Assembly (NCBI GenBank): GCA_942492025.1
Contig: CALODJ010000003.1
Location: 310,001-374,000 of the forward strand
DNA from: JABDQW01 sp942492025
Lineage (GTDB): Bacteria; Pseudomonadota; Gammaproteobacteria; SZUA-229
DNA length: 64,000 bases
Reading direction: 5' to 3'
A model generated the notes under the pieces. It made no database searches, was not told the DNA's origin, and saw only the letters and a program-made list of their open reading frames with translations. This document shows, in pieces, positions 8,038 to 16,690 of the stretch (positions within the stretch are counted from its first letter, which is position 1; the number at the start of each line of letters is the position of its first letter). A program made the position numbers and the translations under genes.

Positions 8038-8339
8038 CGACCTGCTTTGATTTCGTCCAGTTTTCTGAACAGCGTGCGCTTGCTGATGCCGAGTTTGTTC
8101 GCGAGCGCCTGCCGGTCAGTCGGGCAGGCCGCCAGTGCCCTGATCAGATAACGGCGTTCGTTTTCCGCTAGCGTAATCAATTCTGATGGTTCAACTGCGT
8201 TCGTTTGAGGATTCATCGGCCGGCAGATATCCACCAGATGCTCTGGCATGATTCGATTGCCATCAGCCAGCAGCACGGCGCGTTCGAGCAGGGCGGTGAA
8301 TTCGGTCTTCAGCTCATGCCTGGTTTTCGTAACTGTCAT
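8034..8339 (-). CDS. Small Fis-type helix-turn-helix regulator
   Basis: 101 residues from ATG 8339 (a TTG at 8360 is an alternative; neither has a strong ribosome site). The C-terminus N-E-R-R-Y-L-I-R-A-L-A-A-C-P-T-D-R-Q-A-L-A-N-K-L-G-I-S-K-R-T-L-F-R-K-L is a clean Fis/NtrC DNA-binding domain. The segment before it (L-L-E-R-A-V-L-L-A-D-G-N-R-I-M-P-E-H-L) is the linker normally found between the AAA+ core and the HTH of sigma-54 activators. The AAA+ domain itself is absent, so this is either a stand-alone HTH derived from such an activator or a truncated one. It is coupled to the downstream DUF4144-like gene. Confidence 0.7.
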   Translation of the reverse strand: MTVTKTRHELKTEFTALLERAVLLADGNRIMPEHLVDICRPMNPQTNAVEPSELITLAENERRYLIRALAACPTDRQALANKLGISKRTLFRKLDEIKAGR

Positions 8340-8490
8340 AGTGAGGGTGTCGAGTGACAATAATGGCGCTGATTGTAACTGATGAATGCCACTTATGACA
8401 TTTTCTGTGGTGTCGATAGGGGCTTTTGCGTCTGTGTAAAGGCCATGGATAAGTCTAATTTTTACATTTAATACAACGGATTACATGCAT

Positions 8491-8648
8491 TTAAGGAAAC
8501 TCTGATTAATTCAGAGTTTCCGCGGCGCACGGATGCGCCGCCATTTTCAATCGCCTTAAGCGATTGAAAATGAAGGGAAACAGAAAATCGCATTTTATGC
8601 TTCCCGTGCTCTGATAATTCACGGATGAATTATTCAGAGCTTCCTTAA
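8491..8648. repeat. Palindromic element, TTAAGGAAACTCTGATTAAT type
   Basis: 158 bp with ends TTAAGGAAACTCTGA and TTCAGAGCTTCCTTAA in inverted orientation. Internal inverted pieces (AATCAGAGTT-like, CATTTTCAATCGC / GCGATTGAAAATG, CGGCGCACGGATGCGCCG) would fold it almost end to end. Relatives occur at 45143-45235 and, much reduced, at 60242-60276. It lies in the gap between the regulator and the DUF3365 gene. Confidence 0.75.
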
Positions 8649-8810
8649 TATTTACCAGGGCGACACGATTGGATTGGCGCGGCTATTGCTGTGTCATAAT
8701 ACATGAGTGACACAGGCATCCAGATTCGATGAAAGAGCGAACACCTGCGTGTCGCGCAAACCATTGATAGTAAGCCCGACCTGATTGAAACCATACATTT
8801 GGAGATGTAC

Positions 8811-9467
8811 ATGAAAACCGTATTCAACCATACGCTAGTCCTTACGTGTTTGACCGGGCTGCTGTCTGCCTCGGTTGCTGTTCAGGCAGATGAGTTACTG
8901 GAACGTGAAAATGCAGCTAAACGTGCGAGTATAAGCCTGATCAAGAAGCTGGGTGCTGAGCTGAAAAAAGAAATGAGCAATAATGGCCCTGAAGCGGCCA
9001 TTACGGTATGCCGTGATATGGCCCCGAAAATCAACAGCGAAGTCTCACGCCTGAATGGCTGGCGGGTTACACGCGTGAGTGAAAAGATCAGAAATCCGAT
9101 GCTGGGAACCCCCGATGCGTGGGAAGCTAAGGTCATGCAGACGTTTGAACAGCGAGCAGCAAAAGGTGAGAAATACGCTGACATGGTCTACGGTGAAACC
9201 GTGACCGAACATGGCAAAGCGTACTACCGCTTCATGAAACCGATCCCGATGGCACAACTGTGCACCACCTGCCATGGCAGTGCCGATCAGATACCTGCAG
9301 GGGTCAAGGCTCAGTTGGCGATGGATTATCCGCATGACCAGGCCATCGGTTACAAACCGGGTGATCTGCGCGGTGCCATCAGCATCAAGCAGCCAATGGA
9401 CGTTCCCCTGTCTACCGATCTCGATACTGGAGCAATGCCGCTGCCGATAATCGTGAGCGGACACTAA
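8811..9467 (+). CDS. Periplasmic DUF3365 (Tll0287-like) haem-binding protein
   Basis: 218 residues from ATG 8811, chosen because TTGGAGATGTAC precedes it. A signal peptide ends at about residue 27 (S-V-A-V-Q-A). A Tll0287-like/DUF3365 domain follows (A-I-T-V-C-R-D-M-A-P, then W-R-V-T-R-V-S-E-K-I-R-N-P), with a c-type haem motif C-T-T-C-H-G near residue 155. Such proteins act as small periplasmic haem sensors or electron carriers. The gene is monocistronic, and its TAA stop (9465-9467) is the first triplet of repeat copy 3. Confidence 0.8.
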   Translation: MKTVFNHTLVLTCLTGLLSASVAVQADELLERENAAKRASISLIKKLGAELKKEMSNNGPEAAITVCRDMAPKINSEVSRLNGWRVTRVSEKIRNPMLGTPDAWEAKVMQTFEQRAAKGEKYADMVYGETVTEHGKAYYRFMKPIPMAQLCTTCHGSADQIPAGVKAQLAMDYPHDQAIGYKPGDLRGAISIKQPMDVPLSTDLDTGAMPLPIIVSGH

Positions 9468-9710
9468 CCCGCATTTCTCACCAGGCGGCGTGGGATACTG
9501 GTAAGGCATTGGTTTTTTGAGTGAAGCTCGGATGATTAAAAATACAGTGTGTTATTCAAGCATGCCTATCACGGTTCAGGCTAGTCTTCGTGTCCGTACG
9601 CTTGCTCTTCACTCAAACCGTAGCTATTGCTACGCTTTTCGCTCCAGAGCGGCGCTTACGAACACGAATCCTGCGCCTGCTCCCGTGATCCTGGTGAGAA
9701 ATGCGGGCTA
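9465..9710 (+). repeat. CTAG-ended repeat, short variant, copy 3
   Basis: 246 bp from CTAACCCGCATTTCTCACCA to TGGTGAGAAATGCGGGCTA. Interior identical in plan to copies 1 and 10: GGCTAGTCTTCGTGTCCGTA, CTTGCTCTTCACTCAAACCG, then GCTCCAGAGCGGCGCTTACG. It has no GC-rich hairpin module. The left end forms the stop codon of the DUF3365 gene. Confidence 0.9.
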
Positions 9711-10022
9711 AAGCGTCGGCATGTCAGCGACGTGCCAGTATGCAAAATAGTGGAGAGCGTTTTTTCAACGGCCTGCACAACCCACTGGCAGCGGCAGGTC
9801 ATGGATTCCTGTTCATCACGTTACAACAACGCGATTCCGGTGCTGGTGAGTTCTGCAAAAGCGTGTGCCGGTAAGCGCAAATCGTTCTTTCCTGTCAAAT
9901 AAAACTTTGACAGGCGCGTGTTCGTTGATGTTTTGATCACGCGCTCTGCGGTAATCTTCCCGTCTTGATGAAAGCAGCAAGATCGTTGAAGCTAACGCTG
10001 TTATTTACTCGGGAGAGAACAC
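9711..10022. other. Intergenic region upstream of the first RND operon
   Basis: No credible gene. It contains the 9+9 bp inverted repeat described separately at 9891-9914, and a Shine-Dalgarno (GGGAGAGAAC) just before the adaptor ATG. Open frames here lack ribosome sites and family resemblance. Confidence 0.6.
9891..9914 (+). promoter_or_regulatory. Perfect 9-bp inverted repeat, possible repressor operator
   Basis: CCTGTCAAA and TTTGACAGG separated by six bases, 109 bp before the RND adaptor start. A 24-bp palindrome of this form is the size of TetR/AcrR-family operators that control RND pumps; TTTGACA also offers a -35-like hexamer, although no good -10 is spaced from it. No regulator gene lies next to it, so the cognate protein is unknown. 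Confidence 0.4.
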
Positions 10023-11342
10023 ATGAATGCGCACGGGTTTTTGCAATGGAACAGGTGGCTGATCATACCTCCGGTCGTGCTCGGTGTGCTGGTGTTGATC
10101 TGGATGTCCTCATCCAGGCAGCCACCGGTGCAGGCAGAGCGTGGTGAGCCCTCACGCACCGTGCGTGTGATCGAAACACCGCTGGTGCATCTGGTGCCGA
10201 TGGCCGAAGGATTCGGACCGGTACAGCCGGCGCGAATATGGACAGCCGTCAGCCAGGTAGCCGGGCGTGTTACCTGCATCCACTCCAGGCTCAGGGATGG
10301 AGAGATCTTGCCCGAGGGCACTGTGCTGTTCCGCATTGATCCCAAAGACTATGAAATCGCCATCGCGCAGACCAGGGCCGAACTTGCGGAGCTGGAAGTT
10401 CAGGAAAAAAACGCACGCGCCTCACTCAAAATTGAGAAACGCAATGAAGAGCTGGCACAGAAGGAGCTAGAGCGTGTACGCAAACTGGTACGCCAGGGCA
10501 CCAGCTCGCAAAACGCAGCCGACGAAAAAGAGCGTGCTGTGCTCGCCTACAGTGCCGCGGTACAGAACCTGCAGAACACGCTGGCACTGGTTCCGGCACA
10601 GCGCAACCTGCTCGAGTCCAGAGCGGCACTGGCTGAACGCGACCTGGAACGGACCGTTGTCCGTGCACCTTTTGATATGCGTGTGGCTAATCTCAAGGTC
10701 GAGGCTGACCAGTATGTTGCCGTGGGACAAAGCCTGTTCGAGGGTGACGCGGTGGACAGAGTGGAGATCGAAGCGCAGGTGGCCATGTCTTCGCTGCGGC
10801 GTTTGTTCATCGGTCGCCCTGATTTCAAGATCGATATCCAGCGCCTGGGCGAGAAGTTTTCCGAGATCGTCAATATGGAGCCGGTGGTGCAAATGGACCT
10901 GGGCAATCATGTAGCACAATGGCAGGCGGAGTTCGTCCGCTTCAGCGACATCGTGGATGCCGATACCCGCACCATGGGTGTCGTCGTCGCGGTTGACCGG
11001 CCATTCGACAAGATTAAACCGGGCTACAGGCCGCCGCTGTCGAAAGGCATGTTCGTCAAGGTGGTCCTGAGCGGCAATTACCGCAGTCAGCGTCTGGTCG
11101 TGCCGCGCTCGTCCGTGCGAGCGGGCGTGGTTTATATTGCAGACGAGAACAACCGCCTGCGCCGGCGGCCGGTGAAGACGCTATTTTCTCAGGGTGATGT
11201 GACCGTAATTGAAGAGGGGCTTGCAGCCGGCGAGCGCGTGGTGGTGTCCGATTTAGTGCCAGCTGTGGAGGGTATGTTGCTCAATGTCGAGCTTGATCAG
11301 GCCCTGAATCAGTCACTGAAGGCGGTCGGGGGCGGCGCATGA
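10023..11342 (+). CDS. RND efflux periplasmic adaptor (membrane fusion protein)
   Basis: 439 residues. An N-terminal membrane anchor at about 15-30 (I-I-P-P-V-V-L-G-V-L-V-L-I-W) without a lipobox is followed by the split lipoyl domain (Q-V-A-G-R-V-T near 80; E-R-T-V-V-R-A-P-F-D-M-R-V near 215), an alpha-helical hairpin in between (A-E-L-A-E-L-E-V-Q-E-K-N-A-R), then beta-barrel and membrane-proximal domains. It links the inner-membrane pump to an outer-membrane channel. The ATG follows GGGAGAGAACAC. The last four bases (ATGA) overlap the pump gene. No TolC-type gene is adjacent, so a shared channel is presumably used. Confidence 0.85.
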   Translation: MNAHGFLQWNRWLIIPPVVLGVLVLIWMSSSRQPPVQAERGEPSRTVRVIETPLVHLVPMAEGFGPVQPARIWTAVSQVAGRVTCIHSRLRDGEILPEGTVLFRIDPKDYEIAIAQTRAELAELEVQEKNARASLKIEKRNEELAQKELERVRKLVRQGTSSQNAADEKERAVLAYSAAVQNLQNTLALVPAQRNLLESRAALAERDLERTVVRAPFDMRVANLKVEADQYVAVGQSLFEGDAVDRVEIEAQVAMSSLRRLFIGRPDFKIDIQRLGEKFSEIVNMEPVVQMDLGNHVAQWQAEFVRFSDIVDADTRTMGVVVAVDRPFDKIKPGYRPPLSKGMFVKVVLSGNYRSQRLVVPRSSVRAGVVYIADENNRLRRRPVKTLFSQGDVTVIEEGLAAGERVVVSDLVPAVEGMLLNVELDQALNQSLKAVGGGA

Positions 11343-14300
11343 TCGCCTGGTTCGCACGCCACCAGACGGCAGCCAATCTGCTGATGGCTGCGATAATGAT
11401 ACTCGGCCTGGTGGCCTTGCCCGGGCTGCAGCGCGAGACCTTTCCTGAACTGCAGAGCGATACCGTTGAAATCCGCGTGATCTACCAGGGCGCCACCCCG
11501 GCTGAGGTCGAAGACGCGGTGTGCAGGCGGCTGGAAGATGTACTGGAGAGCATTACCGATCTGGATGAAATGCGCTGCGATGCCCGAGAGGGCCTGGGCA
11601 CCGCCACTGCGATCATGCGCGAAGGTGCGCTGATGCCACGTTTTCTCGATGATGTTAAATCTGCCGTCGATGCAATCGACGACTTTCCCGAGCAGACCGA
11701 GCCGGCGGTGGTCGAGGAACTCAACCGGACCGATTTCGTGGTGTCGGTGGCGGTGACCGGCCCGGAAGATCCGGTGGCGCTGAAGGCTTACGCAGAAGAC
11801 CTCAAGGACAGGATCATGGCTGCAACCGATGTGGCGGAGGTGACCGTCAGTGGTTTTTCCGATCATCATATCCGCATTGAGGTGCCGGCCTGGCGGCTGC
11901 GTCAGTATGGCCTGTCGGCTGCGGACATTGCCAGTGCTGTCGAACGCCAGAGTGTCAGCAGCCCCGCCGGACGCCTCGAAGGGGGTGTCGAGGACCTGTT
12001 ACTGCGCTTTGACGACCAGCGCAAGAGCGTTGAGTCATTTCATGACCTGGTGGTGATCTCCGGCAGCACCGGCGCTGCGATTCGTCTGGGCGAGCTCGCT
12101 GCAATCACCGATCGTTTTGACCGCGATGAGGAGAAAGTGCTGTTCAATGGTCAACGCGCTGCCCAGCTCGACATCGCCAAGACCCGGGACCAGGACATCC
12201 TCGAGGTATTCGCCTCGGTAAATGCATTCATCGAGGCTGAGCGTGCCCGGGCACCACAGGGTGTGCAGCTGCATCTGACCCAGGATCGTGCGTCGATCGT
12301 ACAGGACCGCCTCGACATGCTGGTGCGTAACGGTGCCCAGGGGCTGTTACTGGTGTTCCTGGTGCTGTGGCTGTTTTTCAGCTTGCGATACAGTTTCTGG
12401 GTCACCATGGGCTTGCCGGTCTCATTTCTCGGCGCGTTGTTCGTGCTGCCGATTCTGGGTATCACCATCAACATGATTTCGATGGTGGGTCTGTTGATCG
12501 GCGTCGGATTGCTGATGGACGACGCGATCGTGATCGCAGAAAACATCGCCGCGCGCATGGCCAGAGGTGACAAGCCGCTGCAGGCTGCGATAACCGGTGT
12601 TAAACAGGTGTTGCCAGGCATCCTGTCGTCTTTTGCCACCACGCTGCTGGTGTTTGGCTCGCTCGCATTCATTACCGGCACGATCGGCCAGATATTACGC
12701 ATCATGCCGATCGTATTGATCGTCGTGATCTCGGTCAGCCTGATCGAGGCCTTCTGCATATTGCCGCATCACCTCAGTCATTCGTTGATGCACATGAGAC
12801 AGAAGGCGCCGTCACGCTTTCGCCAGGGTTTTGAAAACGCCTTCGCCGATTTCCGTGACCGCGGTTTCGCGCCGCTCCTGGGTCGTGCGGTGGCGTACCG
12901 CTATTTCACACTCGGACTGGTGATCATGCTGTTGCTGTTTGCAGTCGCCATCCCCGCCGGCGGCAAACTCAAGTTCGTCGGTTTCCCGGATATCGAGGGC
13001 GATGTCGTCGAGGCGCGCCTGCTGCTGCCACAAGGGACACCGCTGGCCCGCACCGAGCAGGTGGTGGCGACACTGGAATCCGCGCTGGACCGGCTCAACG
13101 AAGAATTCCGGCCGCGCCAGCCGGATGGGCAGGATCTGATACGCAACGTGACCGTGATCTATGGTCAGAATCCGGATGTCTTCGAAACCGGTCCGCATGT
13201 CGCCAGGGTGGTGGTGGACATGCTGGGAGCGGAGCGTCGTGACGCACCGCTTGATGAGTTTCGCAACGCATGGCGAAGGGAGGTTGGCGAGCTCGCGGAT
13301 GTGATCGCGATCAAATATACCGAGCCTGTGATCGGCCCCGGTGGCCGGCCCATCGACTTGCGTCTACTGGGCTACGACCTGGACAGACTCAAAGCCGCGT
13401 CCACTGAGCTGCAGGCATGGCTGGCTGGCTTCGTCGGGGTGCAGGATCTCACCGATGATCTGCGTCCCGGCAAACGTGAATACCGCCTGCGTCTGAAAGC
13501 CAGTGCCGGGGTTCTGGGTCTGGACGCGAAAGCCGTCGCCGATCAGGTGCGCGGTGCTTTCCAGGGTATCAAGGTGGATGAGTTCCCGGTTGGCGCCGAG
13601 ACCTATGAAGTCAATCTGCGGGTGGCTGCCAGTGACAGCGTCGGACCGCAAGATCTCGAGAACTTCACCGTGATGGGGCGCGATGGCGCCCTGGTACCGT
13701 TGCTGATCGTAGCCGAGGTCGAAGAGGTGCGTGGCTGGGCCCGCATCAACCGCGTTGACGGCCGTCGTGCCGTCACTGTCCAGGGTGATATCGACCGCGA
13801 TGTGGCCAATGCCCAGGAACTGCTGGCCATGGCCAAGCGTGAATTCATCCCGGACTTGATGCAGCGTTACCCCGATCTGAGCTTTGATGTGCAGGGTGAG
13901 AGTAAGGAATCGGCCGAAACCGGGCGCTCGATTGTGCGCAACGTGTTGCTGGGCCTGATCGGTGTCTACATGCTGCTGGCGCTGCAATTTCGCGGCTACC
14001 TGGCTCCGTTGACGGTGATGATGGTCATCCCTACCGCGCTGATCGGTGTGGTGATCGGTCACCTGGCACTGGGGCTGGATCTGACCATGCCCAGTATGAT
14101 CGGCATGGCTTCGCTGTTCGGGGTTGTGGTCAACGACTCCATCTTGCTGGTCGTCTTCATTCGCCAGGAGCGGGCCAGTGGTATTGCAGTGACCGAAGCC
14201 GCCAGACGCGCAGGCATCGCTCGTTTTCGCCCGATCCTGCTGACATCGATAACCACGGTCGCGGGGCTGATGCCCTTGTTGCTCGAAACCAGTCTGCAGG

Positions 14301-14473
14301 CACAGATACTGATCCCACTGGCCGCCAGTCTCGCGTTTGGCCTGTCAACAGCAACGATAGCAGCGCTGTTCCTGGTGCCTGCGATCTATTGCATTCTGGA
14401 TGATTTCGGCTGGCTCGGCGCAATCGACGAAGAACATGAGTCGCTGGCTGAATCCGTCTCTGTCCAAAAGTAG
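11339..14473 (+). CDS. RND-family inner-membrane efflux pump (AcrB/HAE-like)
   Basis: 1044 residues, the usual RND length, with twelve transmembrane segments and two large periplasmic loops. The start M-I-A-W-F-A-R-H-Q-T-A-A-N-L-L is typical. TM4 carries the paired acids of the proton relay (V-G-L-L-I-G-V-G-L-L-M-D-D-A-I-V-I-A-E-N). The second half repeats the fold (G-M-A-S-L-F-G-V-V-V-N-D-S-I-L-L-V). Substrates cannot be read from sequence; the branch looks like environmental multidrug/HAE pumps rather than heavy-metal pumps. It is coupled to the adaptor by a 4-bp overlap. Its TAG stop (14471-14473) is the first triplet of a GC-rich hairpin. Confidence 0.87.
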   Translation: MIAWFARHQTAANLLMAAIMILGLVALPGLQRETFPELQSDTVEIRVIYQGATPAEVEDAVCRRLEDVLESITDLDEMRCDAREGLGTATAIMREGALMPRFLDDVKSAVDAIDDFPEQTEPAVVEELNRTDFVVSVAVTGPEDPVALKAYAEDLKDRIMAATDVAEVTVSGFSDHHIRIEVPAWRLRQYGLSAADIASAVERQSVSSPAGRLEGGVEDLLLRFDDQRKSVESFHDLVVISGSTGAAIRLGELAAITDRFDRDEEKVLFNGQRAAQLDIAKTRDQDILEVFASVNAFIEAERARAPQGVQLHLTQDRASIVQDRLDMLVRNGAQGLLLVFLVLWLFFSLRYSFWVTMGLPVSFLGALFVLPILGITINMISMVGLLIGVGLLMDDAIVIAENIAARMARGDKPLQAAITGVKQVLPGILSSFATTLLVFGSLAFITGTIGQILRIMPIVLIVVISVSLIEAFCILPHHLSHSLMHMRQKAPSRFRQGFENAFADFRDRGFAPLLGRAVAYRYFTLGLVIMLLLFAVAIPAGGKLKFVGFPDIEGDVVEARLLLPQGTPLARTEQVVATLESALDRLNEEFRPRQPDGQDLIRNVTVIYGQNPDVFETGPHVARVVVDMLGAERRDAPLDEFRNAWRREVGELADVIAIKYTEPVIGPGGRPIDLRLLGYDLDRLKAASTELQAWLAGFVGVQDLTDDLRPGKREYRLRLKASAGVLGLDAKAVADQVRGAFQGIKVDEFPVGAETYEVNLRVAASDSVGPQDLENFTVMGRDGALVPLLIVAEVEEVRGWARINRVDGRRAVTVQGDIDRDVANAQELLAMAKREFIPDLMQRYPDLSFDVQGESKESAETGRSIVRNVLLGLIGVYMLLALQFRGYLAPLTVMMVIPTALIGVVIGHLALGLDLTMPSMIGMASLFGVVVNDSILLVVFIRQERASGIAVTEAARRAGIARFRPILLTSITTVAGLMPLLLETSLQAQILIPLAASLAFGLSTATIAALFLVPAIYCILDDFGWLGAIDEEHESLAESVSVQK

Positions 14474-14530
14474 GGTGCGCCGTGCGCACCGTTTATCTGT
14501 TCCCAAATAGCGGTGCGCACGGCGCACCCT
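14472..14530. repeat. Stand-alone GC-rich hairpin module
   Basis: AGGGTGCGCCGTGCGCACCG and its exact inverse, 20 bp each, with a 19-base loop. The same hairpin is the core of the long CTAG-repeat variant and stands alone also at 27931. There is no T-run, but the stem is strong enough to act as a transcriptional barrier after the pump gene. Confidence 0.85.
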
Positions 14531-14589
14531 GCTATGAATCATCCATGGCCTCGGAGAGTCTGCAACGCATGCGGCATAGCGGGTGACAA

Positions 14590-14994
14590 TTACAGTTTCT
14601 CGGTATTGCCATCGTAGAACTCAAGCATTGTCGATACGTGTTTTCCGCGCTTGACCATGTTGTACGTTCCGTCATCATTTTCGGTGACTGTAAAACACAA
14701 GGGCTTGTACTTGCCGTTCCACAGGATGCACAGGCGGTCGGAATCATCCAGAAACCAGCGACCGCCCTTTCTTTTGCCGTCCTTGTGCAATAGCTGCACC
14801 ATGCCCCCTTCGTCAGAGAAATAATTCACGCAGGTACTCTGGTCTTTTTCCTTGCGGCAATCGACGGTTTTGTCGTACACCAGCTCGAGCAGTTCTTCCT
14901 GGGTCAACGGAACGGGCTCATCAGACCACGCGGGCAGTGAGACAAAATTCACCGACAAGGCGGCAACGATACAGATCAGTACTCTTGATAACAC
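14590..14994 (-). CDS. Small exported protein, possibly DUF995-like
   Basis: 134 residues from GTG 14994, chosen because ACCGGAGAGAAAC sits directly in front of it; the upstream ATG at 15021 lacks such a site. A signal peptide (V-L-S-R-V-L-I-C-I-V-A-A-L-S-V-N-F) is followed by a compact beta-rich domain with G-G-R-W-F-L-D-D-S-D-R-L-C-I-L-W and four Cys residues, suggesting periplasmic disulfides. The pattern around G-R-W...D...C...W resembles DUF995; this is tentative. Function unknown. It lies convergent with the first RND operon. Confidence 0.6.
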   Translation of the reverse strand: MLSRVLICIVAALSVNFVSLPAWSDEPVPLTQEELLELVYDKTVDCRKEKDQSTCVNYFSDEGGMVQLLHKDGKRKGGRWFLDDSDRLCILWNGKYKPLCFTVTENDDGTYNMVKRGKHVSTMLEFYDGNTEKL

Positions 14995-15085
14995 GTTTCT
15001 CTCCGGTACAGGTGGAATCATTCAAGCATAAAATTCATTGCGGCCAAAGTCCATGTTTGTTCGTACTGACTGTGCGGGCAGGTCA

Positions 15086-15430
15086 TCATAGCAACGAGAC
15101 ACCGATCAGGGCATCACGCATCTGGAAATAGGCCAGCACGGTTTCTATCATCATACGCCAGATCAGTTCGGCAAATACAAACATCGTGATACCCGAGGCA
15201 ATCACGAGCGTTCTGTTGCGTTGCCAGACCGGCACCTCGGAAATATCGGGCATCGCAGGGTGCTGTAATATTTTTCGTATCAACACGATCGCTAACAACG
15301 GAAGGCCAACAGCACCCAGCCAGTACATGAAGATCAGCACCGAGGGCGTGATAAAAAGTTCAAAGCGAAAAAAAGCCAGTAACAGCTGCCAGACTTCCGA
15401 AAGTGTCGGGAAGTCGCTACTCATGCTCAT
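15086..15430 (-). CDS. Membrane protein resembling DUF4282
   Basis: 114 residues with two strong hydrophobic segments (about 28-52 and 73-98). F-F-R-F-E-L-F-I-T-P-S-V-L-I-F-M-Y-W-L-G at the start of the first helix is close to the DUF4282 pattern (phenylalanine-rich lead, T-P-S, then a Tyr-containing helix). No enzymatic residues. The ATG lies inside the end of the preceding 56-residue gene (14-base overlap), so the two are likely translated together. Confidence 0.65.
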   Translation of the reverse strand: MSMSSDFPTLSEVWQLLLAFFRFELFITPSVLIFMYWLGAVGLPLLAIVLIRKILQHPAMPDISEVPVWQRNRTLVIASGITMFVFAELIWRMMIETVLAYFQMRDALIGVSLL

Positions 15431-15587
15431 CGTCGCCAGGGCCAGAAGCGCTTTTCCTGCCCTGGACCTGTTGATAGCCCTTACGGGCCCGGTACACGGT
15501 CCATCCGATGATCACCGGCAGCAGGTGGAAAACGTCTGAAAACAGTACGCCCGGTTTTCTGGTGCTATTGAATATTTCTGCTTCCAT
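15417..15587 (-). CDS. 56-residue small protein overlapping the DUF4282-like gene
   Basis: A frame of 56 codons beginning M-E-A-E-I-F-N-S-T-R-K-P and containing one hydrophobic stretch (G-V-L-F-S-D-V-F-H-L-L-P-V-I-I-G-W) followed by a basic tail (Y-R-A-R-K-G-Y-Q-Q-V-Q-G-R-K). AGGACTCGACC precedes the ATG as a plausible ribosome site. Its stop overlaps the start of the downstream membrane-protein gene by 14 bases, typical of translational coupling. The protein would be a single-pass inner-membrane peptide, possibly a partner of its neighbour. No family is recognised. Confidence 0.55.
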   Translation of the reverse strand: MEAEIFNSTRKPGVLFSDVFHLLPVIIGWTVYRARKGYQQVQGRKSASGPGDDEHE

Positions 15588-15782
15588 GGTCGAGTCCTGT
15601 GGTCATCTGATATGATAAATGTTCGCTGAAAGTATCACGCACTGCAGTGGCCTTGTCCACCTGTGCCTGAGATCCAGCTGATACAGCTGGATTACAACGG
15701 CTGGCATGTGTTTTGCGAGAATTTCTTGAGCAGGATTGTCCGGCTTTTGTCAACGGGTCATACCACACAAACGAGGCTTGCA

Positions 15783-16223
15783 ATGGTTACATGGTATAAA
15801 CCGCGATTTGTCATTCTACTGGTTGTACTGGCAACCGCTCTGCCCGGACATGCGGGCGACGATGATTACCGCGCGCCTGAAAGTGTTGAGGGCGCGACGA
15901 CAGTCACAGCAGCACAGGTGAAAGAGCTGTTTGACGCCGGTGTGGTGATAGTCGACGTGCGTAATCCTCGCCTGTATGCCAGGCGCCACATACCTGGCGC
16001 TCAGCATCTCGATCTGAAGGATGTCTTCAGCGAAGCGTCGCTGGCAGCTGTTGTGAATAAGGATGAGCCGCTGGTGATCTATTGCAGCGGAGTCAAATGC
16101 ACCCGCAGTTCTCGCGCCTCCGCGCGGGCTGTTTCGTGGGGTTACAAAAAGGTTTACTACTTTCGTGGCGGCATCGTGGAATGGCGCGATGCCGGGTATC
16201 CGGTGGCTTCGGGTGAATCATAG
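15783..16223 (+). CDS. Exported rhodanese-like sulfurtransferase
   Basis: 146 residues from ATG 15783 (ACGAGGCTTGCA ahead of it); the start at 15663 would bury the signal peptide. The leader K-P-R-F-V-I-L-L-V-V-L-A-T-A-L-P-G-H-A-G is followed by one rhodanese domain: V-V-I-V-D-V-R-N-P-R-L-Y, I-P-G-A-Q-H-L-D and the active loop I-Y-C-S-G-V-K-C-T-R-S-S, whose first Cys is the expected persulfide carrier. A periplasmic rhodanese suggests sulfur or thiol chemistry outside the cytoplasm. It is divergent from the small membrane-protein pair; no sulfur-oxidation genes are near. Confidence 0.82.
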   Translation: MVTWYKPRFVILLVVLATALPGHAGDDDYRAPESVEGATTVTAAQVKELFDAGVVIVDVRNPRLYARRHIPGAQHLDLKDVFSEASLAAVVNKDEPLVIYCSGVKCTRSSRASARAVSWGYKKVYYFRGGIVEWRDAGYPVASGES

Positions 16224-16690
16224 AGTGGGCACATCAGACCGCTGAGCCGTTACGTTCATGTCTGTTGACGCGTATATATACTCACTGTGTCGCTATTCCA
16301 TGGCAGTGCGTGGGCTGAGATCATGTACCGACTACTCGGGCGTTATTAGATGACCGAATCAGGCAGCACTGTCGGAAATCGACAGCGTGCTGCTACCGTT
16401 TGCTCATCCGATGCAGCCAAGCCGGATAATCTTTGCCGATAGGGTGTATTGAGTGATGTCGGAACCGGCCGTCGCATACTGGATATGCTGATGACCCCGT
16501 TAACCGAAAACAGTCGGTCTGGTGTCGAAAATAAACCCAGACATAATATAAGGGATATCACTAAATCGATTTATACTAGAATAAAAGCCGTTAATTGACT
16601 TGAAATACACTTGCAGGCATTGACCGGTTTGCAATGAGACGGTCACAATGTATCCAGGGTCAAGTGATTTCATTTGAGGAAGTCGTATAA
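16224..16690. other. Intergenic region upstream of the second RND operon
   Basis: 467 bp with no gene I can support. Reading frames are short, lack ribosome sites and match no family. The last 60 bases hold the leader of the next operon (TGAGGAAGTCGTATAA before the ATG). No repeat of the CTAG family occurs here, which is unusual for a gap of this size in this window. Confidence 0.5.

Noticed and set aside
13364..14062. Reverse-strand frame of 232 codons opposite the first RND pump
   Set aside because: Antisense shadow of a well-supported coding region; His/Gln-rich composition without motifs.
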